Both the position numbers and the translations under genes were made by a program. A stretch of DNA of 59,071 bases from a virus. Below, in pieces: positions 54,291 through 59,071 of the stretch (the stretch's first letter is position 1; each line of letters starts with the position of its first letter). The DNA is taken from the IMG/VR virus record IMGVR_UViG_3300009103_001640, positions 1-59,071 of that record; one strand, given 5' to 3'. The notes beneath the pieces were generated by a model that was not told the origin of the DNA, ran no database searches, and saw only the letters and a list, made by a program, of their open reading frames with translations.

Positions 54291-54827
54291 ATGAGCAATA
54301 CATTGGGGCTGGATATCAGCACCACAAGGATAGGTATCGCCGTGCTTGACGCTAGCGACAACCTTATACACAGTGATTTGATTAAGTTCAAATCTGAACT
54401 TCCGCTTGAGGATCGTGCTGCGATCTTTGAGTCAATCATGCGCAAGATAAACAGCAAGTACACTCCGTTCTATGTGTTCGTCGAGAAGCCCGCGATCAAC
54501 TTTCGCTCTGGCTCGACTGCGCACGTTATGGCGAAACTGCAGCGATTCAACGGAATGTGCAGCTACGCCTGCCGCAAGGTATTCAAAGAGAATCCAGAGT
54601 TAATCGATGTACGCACTGCCCGCCGCACATTGGGCATTAAGATTCCACGCGGCAAAGGCATGAAGAGTCAGGCTAAGAGAGTGGTTATTGAATATGTTGA
54701 AAAGCAGTATGAAAGCTTCCAATACAACCTGACCTACAAGGGAAATCCCCAGCCGGGAACTGATGATCGAGCAGATGCTGTGGTCATCGCTCTTGCAGGT
54801 ATTAAGATTTTTGAAGAAAACGCTTGA
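54291..54827 (+). CDS. RuvC-fold Holliday-junction resolvase
   Basis: The 178-residue protein has an RNase H / RuvC fold with the acidic active site in order: D8 in LGLDISTTRIG, E65 in FVEKPAIN, and D158-D159 with D162 in GTDDRADAVVIAL. These residues bind two metal ions for cutting four-way DNA junctions. Size matches bacterial RuvC (about 170 residues) and pox/phage relatives. In T4 the packaging-linked junction cutting is done by an unrelated enzyme, endonuclease VII; here a RuvC-type enzyme may take that role. Its stop codon overlaps the -35 box of the primase promoter. Confidence 0.8.
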   Translation: MSNTLGLDISTTRIGIAVLDASDNLIHSDLIKFKSELPLEDRAAIFESIMRKINSKYTPFYVFVEKPAINFRSGSTAHVMAKLQRFNGMCSYACRKVFKENPELIDVRTARRTLGIKIPRGKGMKSQAKRVVIEYVEKQYESFQYNLTYKGNPQPGTDDRADAVVIALAGIKIFEENA

Positions 54828-54852
54828 CAGCGTTCTGCATATAGGGTATAGT
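54824..54852 (+). promoter_or_regulatory. Sigma70-type promoter for the primase gene
   Basis: A perfect -35 box TTGACA at 54824-54829 and TATAGT at 54847-54852 are separated by exactly 17 bases, the ideal spacing for host sigma70 polymerase. The -35 box overlaps the TGA stop of the resolvase gene. A start point about seven bases beyond the -10 box would fall at 54859-54861, right on the primase ATG, so the transcript would be leaderless. This is the best promoter I see in the window and it marks the switch from late virion genes to early-type DNA genes. Confidence 0.8.
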
Positions 54853-54860
54853 AATACTGC

Positions 54861-55805
54861 ATGCATAAAGAAAAGCTAAAGATAGTTGCGTCCTGTTTGG
54901 GCGAGTACCGCATTGCGGGCGACGAGACACTGTTCTATTGTCCGTTCTGCAAACACCACAAGCACAAGCTGTCGGTGAACGTTCGTGCGAATGTTTACAA
55001 GTGCTGGATTTGTGACGCACGCGGTAAGAATGTTCGCCGACTTGTTCGCAAGTTTGGCAACTACGCGCAAGTTACAGAATGGGATCGTATCACCGGTCGT
55101 CATGACGTTACCGATTTCGATTCCATATTCGGCGATGCGCTGCCCGAGGCAGAGGCTGTGCAGCGAGTTTCCTTACCAGACGAGTTTCGCACACTGGCAC
55201 GCAAAAACCTTTCGCCAGCTACCAGACCAGTCCTAAACTATCTACAGGCTCGGGGCATCGGAAAAGACGAGATTTTGAAATGGAAGATAGGCTACTGTCC
55301 ATCGGGCGAATACGCAGGTCGTATTCTGATTCCGAGTTTTGATATGGATGGTTATGTCAATTACTTTATTGCGCGTGCGTACGATGGCGCGTGGATGAGG
55401 TACAAGAACCCACCAGCTAGCCGGGACATTGTGTTCAATGAGTTATACTTGGACTGGGATGAAGATATTATTATAGTCGAGGGTGTCTTCGACGCAATCG
55501 TGGCTGGCAATGCTGTTCCGATTTTGGGTTCGACTCTGAATCACAACACCACATTGTTCGCACGCTTGGTCAAAGAAAGCCCTCGCGTATATATTGCGCT
55601 TGATTCAGACGCATCATACAAGGAGCGCAAGATTATCAAAAGCCTGCTACAGTATGATATGGAAGTATATAAGATTGACACCAGTGGCATTGAAGACATT
55701 GGTGCGATAAGTAAAGAAGAGTTCGCCGCAAGGAAGTCAGCGGCACAGCGAATAGAAGACAGTTCGTATATCTTAAGCGATGCGCTGTCTTCTGTCCGCG
55801 TATAA
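54861..55805 (+). CDS. DNA primase (zinc ribbon plus Toprim)
   Basis: This 314-residue enzyme has an N-terminal zinc ribbon with C27-xx-C30 and C48-xx-C51 (YCPFC, KCWIC) and a Toprim domain with E207-G208 in IIIVEGVFDA and the D248-x-D250 pair in IALDSDAS. This is the minimal DnaG / T4 gp61-type arrangement, making RNA primers for lagging-strand synthesis. T4 gp61 is 342 residues. No Shine-Dalgarno sequence lies before the ATG, in agreement with the promoter ending at the start codon. No helicase gene is in the window; a partner helicase is presumably encoded elsewhere. Confidence 0.85.
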   Translation: MHKEKLKIVASCLGEYRIAGDETLFYCPFCKHHKHKLSVNVRANVYKCWICDARGKNVRRLVRKFGNYAQVTEWDRITGRHDVTDFDSIFGDALPEAEAVQRVSLPDEFRTLARKNLSPATRPVLNYLQARGIGKDEILKWKIGYCPSGEYAGRILIPSFDMDGYVNYFIARAYDGAWMRYKNPPASRDIVFNELYLDWDEDIIIVEGVFDAIVAGNAVPILGSTLNHNTTLFARLVKESPRVYIALDSDASYKERKIIKSLLQYDMEVYKIDTSGIEDIGAISKEEFAARKSAAQRIEDSSYILSDALSSVRV

Positions 55806-55814
55806 GGAGGAGAA

Positions 55815-55997
55815 TTGCCAGCAAGTTTGTTGTTTGCTTTGCTATGCAGCTATGGTGTAGCGTTTTTGATAGGGTTATTTATTGGCACAACCGCACCACA
55901 ACGACGCAAAGCAAGAAATATTAAAGATTACAGAAGGTTTTATGAACAGGAGCACCGTGAGGCTCAAAACGATTCGTGGAACCACCCCACATTTTAG
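55815..55997 (+). CDS. Small membrane protein with a TTG start
   Basis: A 60-residue protein with a near-ideal ribosome binding site (AAGGAGG) placed before a TTG codon; no ATG is available in the hydrophobic part. Residues about 4-25 form one membrane segment, followed by a basic, tyrosine-containing tail. It lies between primase and the SbcD-SbcC gene with short gaps on both sides. I do not recognise the family. The ribosome binding site and lack of overlap with neighbours argue that it is real. Confidence 0.55.
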   Translation: MPASLLFALLCSYGVAFLIGLFIGTTAPQRRKARNIKDYRRFYEQEHREAQNDSWNHPTF

Positions 55998-56006
55998 AGG
56001 ACAAAA

Positions 56007-59000
56007 ATGAAGTTTGCTCATATTGCAGATACGCACATTAAAAATTTAAAGTACCATTACGAATACAAGGAAGTGTTCAAGCAGCTATATCAAGCGCTGC
56101 GTGACGAAGAAGTAGATTGTATCGTACACTGTGGAGATATTGCCCACACCAAGACACAAATCTCTCCAGAGTTTGTAGAGCTTTGTTCTGACTTTTTTCG
56201 GAACCTTGAGAGCATCGCACCCACGTATATCATCTTGGGGAACCATGACGGTAACCTGCGCAACAGCAGCCGTCAGGACGCCATTACACCCATCGTAGAG
56301 GCTCTGGACCTGCCTGACCTGCATCTGCTCAAGGACGCGGGAGAAACGGCTTTAAACGCCGATTATACGCTGAACGTGCTATCTGTGTTTGACGAGGAGA
56401 ACTGGACAGATCCGACTGATGCGGACAAGATCAACATCGCTCTGTACCATGGCTCGATTTCTGGCGTCAAGACTGACGCTGGCTGGGTCATGGAGCACGG
56501 AGAGCATGATATCAAAATCTTCGACAAGTTTGACTTTGCGTTTTTGGGAGACATTCACAAGACGGATCAGGTGCTCGACGATGAGGGTCGCATCCGTTAT
56601 CCCGGTTCCACTATCCAACAGAACCATGGCGAGACGAACGACAAGGGGCTTCTCATTTGGGACATTAAGGATCGCGACACATGGGACGTGAAGCACGTTG
56701 CTTTCAAGAATCCCAAGCCCTTCGTGACGATTGAGTTGACTCCGAAGGGTCGCATGCCAAAGAAGATTGAGGTACCGAAGGGCGCTCGTCTGCGCTTGGT
56801 GTCAAACAATAACCTTCCGCTTAACCGGATGAAGAAGGCTCTTGACGTTGCCAAGCATCGCTTCAAGCCAGAGGCGATTACGTTTCTTAATCGCGCAGCA
56901 GGCGAGCGAGGGAACGTTGACGCCCTGACATACAATCTAGTTAAGGAAGACTTGCGAGATCCTGTGGTACAGGAAGAGTTGATCGAAGAATATCTCAAAG
57001 AGTATGAGGTAGACGATGACCTGATGAAAGAGGTTCATTCTATCAACGGACACTACAATCGTATTGTCGAGAAGGAAGAGGAGATCACCCGTAACGTAAA
57101 CTGGAAGCTGAACTCATTTAAGTTTGACAACCTGTTTAACTTCGGTGAAGGTAACTCGATTGACTTTGAGAAGCTAAACGGTATTGTTGGCATCTTCGGG
57201 AAGAACTACAGCGGAAAGAGCAGTATTATTGATGGCTTGCTGTTTACTATGTTCAACTCCACGTCCAAGAACGAACGCAAGAACCTGAATGTGATTAACC
57301 AGCACAAACAGGACTGTGACGCAACGGTTGAATTCTCGATTGGTGAAAAGGTGTATACAGTTAATCGCCAGTGCGAGAAATATATTAAACGCCTGAAGGG
57401 TGAAGAGACTGTCGAGGCAAAGACCGATCTTGAATTTACGTCTGAGTGTCTGATTAGTGGCGACACAATGAGCGAGAATGGGCTGACTCGTAACGAGACA
57501 GATAAGAACATTCGCAAGGTGGTTGGTACGCTTGACGACTTCTTATTGTCGTCTATGTCGTCGCAGCATGGAGCGCTCCAATTTATTAACGAGGGAACAA
57601 CCCGACGCAAGGAAATCTTCGCAAAATTTCTCGACCTAGAAGTTTTTGAGAAAAAGTTTAGGTTGGCGAAGGAAGACAGCGCGGACATGAAGGGTGCCCT
57701 CAAGAGACTTGAGGATCGCGATTACGATGCGGAGTTGACTGAGTTACAGTCCAGCGAAGCGCATGTGCTTGAAAGCTTGGGTATATGTCAGCAGGCTCTC
57801 ACCATTGAGAAGACCCACCGCGACAACTTTAAGGACGTGTTGGATGACATTGTTAACAAGATTGAAAGCGTGCCATCCGGCATCGTTGATATCGTTGGTA
57901 TCAAGAAGAAGCTGTCAGATAAGCGAATCCGCGCTAGCGCCCTGCGCGCAGAGAACGTGAGCCTGTCGAAAGATTGCGCACACAAAGAGTCGATTCGCAT
58001 TCGCATGGATAGTTTCATCAAAGAGTTTGATGTAGATACATACCGCATGAGACAGCAACAAATCGAAGAACTTATCGCTTCTGCTGCTGACTCGCAAAAG
58101 AACCTAGACGCAGAACAGTCCGAAGCCCGCCGACAGGAAAAGAAGATTAGAATGTTGGCAGATCATGAGTACGATCCAGACTGCAAATACTGTTCTGAAA
58201 ATAAGTTTGTAAAGGACGCACATGTGGCTAAGGCATCGCTACCCAAGACACAGGAAAAGATCGCGAAGATCGAAGAGTCTATAGCCGCGCTTCAAACTCA
58301 GCTTGATGGTTTAGAGCCGGCAAGAGTCAAGAGGTACCTGACGCGATACGAGGATCTGATGCGCAAATCTGCTGAGTTGTCGGGAGAGATTTCCGACTGC
58401 CGCTTGCAGGTGCAAAAGAACAAGACCTCTATCATACGCATCGAAAAGGAGATCTCCGATCTTGAAGCTAACGAGCGAGTGTATGAGGAGAATCGTGATG
58501 CTATCGAGAATCTGGAAGCGCTGCTGAAGGACCGTGATCGGGCTGAGAGAAAGCTGGAAAAGTCGAACATTAAGCTTTCAGTACTTAACAACGAACTCAT
58601 GGATTTACACAAAGAGCACGGTTCAGTCGAGAGCAAGATCGAAAATCTGGAAGGCGCCCAACAAGAGTTGGCTGATTTGCAGAAGCGGTACGCGGCATAC
58701 GATCTGTTCATGCGCTGCATGCATTCTAACGGTATTGCTTACGACATTATCAAGAAGAAGCTACCAGTCATCAATGAAGAGATCGCGAAGGTCTTGGCGA
58801 ATATCGTAGACTTTGAGATCTTCTTTGAGGACGATGGCAAGAAGATGAATGTCTTTATCAAGCATCCTCGTCACGAAGCCCGACCTTTGGAAATGGGCTC
58901 TGGCGCAGAGAAAACTTTGGCAGCTATGGCAATCCGATTGTCGCTGCTGAGCGTTTCATCTTTGCCAAAGGGCGATCTTTTCATCCTCGATGAACCGGGT

Positions 59001-59071
59001 ACTGCTCTTGATGAGGAGAATATGGAAGGGTTTATTCGCATCTTGGAACTAATTAAGACGTACTTTAAAAC
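56007..59071 (+). CDS. SbcD-SbcC fusion nuclease/ATPase (gp47-gp46 fused), 3' end outside window
   Basis: A single open frame of 1021 codons runs from ATG 56007 to the window end. Residues 1 to about 300 are an SbcD/Mre11/gp47 nuclease: D8-T-H10, G43-D44, G78-N79-H80-D81, H148 and G181-D182-I-H184, all five metal-binding motifs in order. From about residue 370 the chain continues as SbcC/Rad50/gp46: Walker A GKNYSGKSS at 398-406, long coiled coils around a zinc hook C726-KY-C729, the degenerate signature MGSGAEKTL, and Walker B with D995-E996 in FILDEP. I checked the frame through the junction (56700-57200) and saw no stop. The complex processes DNA ends for recombination-dependent replication. 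Normally it is two proteins; only a short C-terminal piece should be missing. Confidence 0.9.
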   Translation, partial: MKFAHIADTHIKNLKYHYEYKEVFKQLYQALRDEEVDCIVHCGDIAHTKTQISPEFVELCSDFFRNLESIAPTYIILGNHDGNLRNSSRQDAITPIVEALDLPDLHLLKDAGETALNADYTLNVLSVFDEENWTDPTDADKINIALYHGSISGVKTDAGWVMEHGEHDIKIFDKFDFAFLGDIHKTDQVLDDEGRIRYPGSTIQQNHGETNDKGLLIWDIKDRDTWDVKHVAFKNPKPFVTIELTPKGRMPKKIEVPKGARLRLVSNNNLPLNRMKKALDVAKHRFKPEAITFLNRAAGERGNVDALTYNLVKEDLRDPVVQEELIEEYLKEYEVDDDLMKEVHSINGHYNRIVEKEEEITRNVNWKLNSFKFDNLFNFGEGNSIDFEKLNGIVGIFGKNYSGKSSIIDGLLFTMFNSTSKNERKNLNVINQHKQDCDATVEFSIGEKVYTVNRQCEKYIKRLKGEETVEAKTDLEFTSECLISGDTMSENGLTRNETDKNIRKVVGTLDDFLLSSMSSQHGALQFINEGTTRRKEIFAKFLDLEVFEKKFRLAKEDSADMKGALKRLEDRDYDAELTELQSSEAHVLESLGICQQALTIEKTHRDNFKDVLDDIVNKIESVPSGIVDIVGIKKKLSDKRIRASALRAENVSLSKDCAHKESIRIRMDSFIKEFDVDTYRMRQQQIEELIASAADSQKNLDAEQSEARRQEKKIRMLADHEYDPDCKYCSENKFVKDAHVAKASLPKTQEKIAKIEESIAALQTQLDGLEPARVKRYLTRYEDLMRKSAELSGEISDCRLQVQKNKTSIIRIEKEISDLEANERVYEENRDAIENLEALLKDRDRAERKLEKSNIKLSVLNNELMDLHKEHGSVESKIENLEGAQQELADLQKRYAAYDLFMRCMHSNGIAYDIIKKKLPVINEEIAKVLANIVDFEIFFEDDGKKMNVFIKHPRHEARPLEMGSGAEKTLAAMAIRLSLLSVSSLPKGDLFILDEPGTALDEENMEGFIRILELIKTYFK

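Noticed and set aside
1-59071. tRNA genes or other structured RNAs
   Set aside because: I found no cloverleaf-like stretch outside coding frames; the non-coding gaps are too short to hold a tRNA except 49960-50037, which shows none.

Overview
The window is a stretch of a large tailed-phage genome with a contractile (myovirus) tail, distantly T4-like. It carries a gp55-type late sigma factor, a gp25-type and a gp6-type baseplate wedge protein, a zinc-ribbon/Toprim primase and a gp46/gp47 (SbcCD) recombination nuclease. Every gene I accept is on the + strand. Genes are packed head to tail, many with ATGA, GTGA or TAATG stop/start overlaps, and no gap exceeds about 80 bases. I saw no tRNA, rRNA, CRISPR array, transposase or integrase. 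Host and environment cannot be read from the sequence; the style resembles large marine T4-superfamily phages, which is inference.

Layout. (1) 2-5093: a glycan / nucleotide-sugar island: end of a probable sugar nucleotidyltransferase, HAD phosphatase, glycosyltransferase-like protein, short glycerophosphodiesterase-like protein, DegT/perosamine-synthase-like aminotransferase, cupin, StrG-like 2-oxoglutarate dioxygenase and GDP-mannose 4,6-dehydratase. The dehydratase and aminotransferase together could make GDP-perosamine. (2) 5104-6883: small genes (hypothetical, zinc ribbon, membrane protein), the late sigma factor and a 98-residue protein that may be a terminase small subunit. (3) 6888-24365: tail hub and baseplate genes, including a 1391-residue protein with amidase and M23 peptidase domains, a 2859-residue structural protein, gp25 and gp6. 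(4) 24355-42111: one 5918-residue open reading frame with tandem repeats and two lectin-like domains. (5) 42114-54289: further virion proteins, including two paralogous pairs and a J-domain-like protein. (6) 54291-59071: replication and recombination genes: a RuvC-fold resolvase, a primase that appears to have its own sigma70-type promoter and a leaderless start, a 60-residue membrane protein, and a single polypeptide fusing the SbcD nuclease to the SbcC ATPase, running off the window end.

How the parts could work together (inference): the glycan genes would alter host or virion surface sugars; the sigma factor would switch on the long late block; the hub hydrolases would open peptidoglycan during injection; the last block supports replication and recombination-dependent DNA processing. 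The most unusual points are the SbcD-SbcC fusion, the leaderless primase promoter, the giant gene with a repeat module copied far downstream inside the same gene, the two-hydrolase hub, and a strong CCGG enrichment in the virion genes that is absent from the recombination gene.
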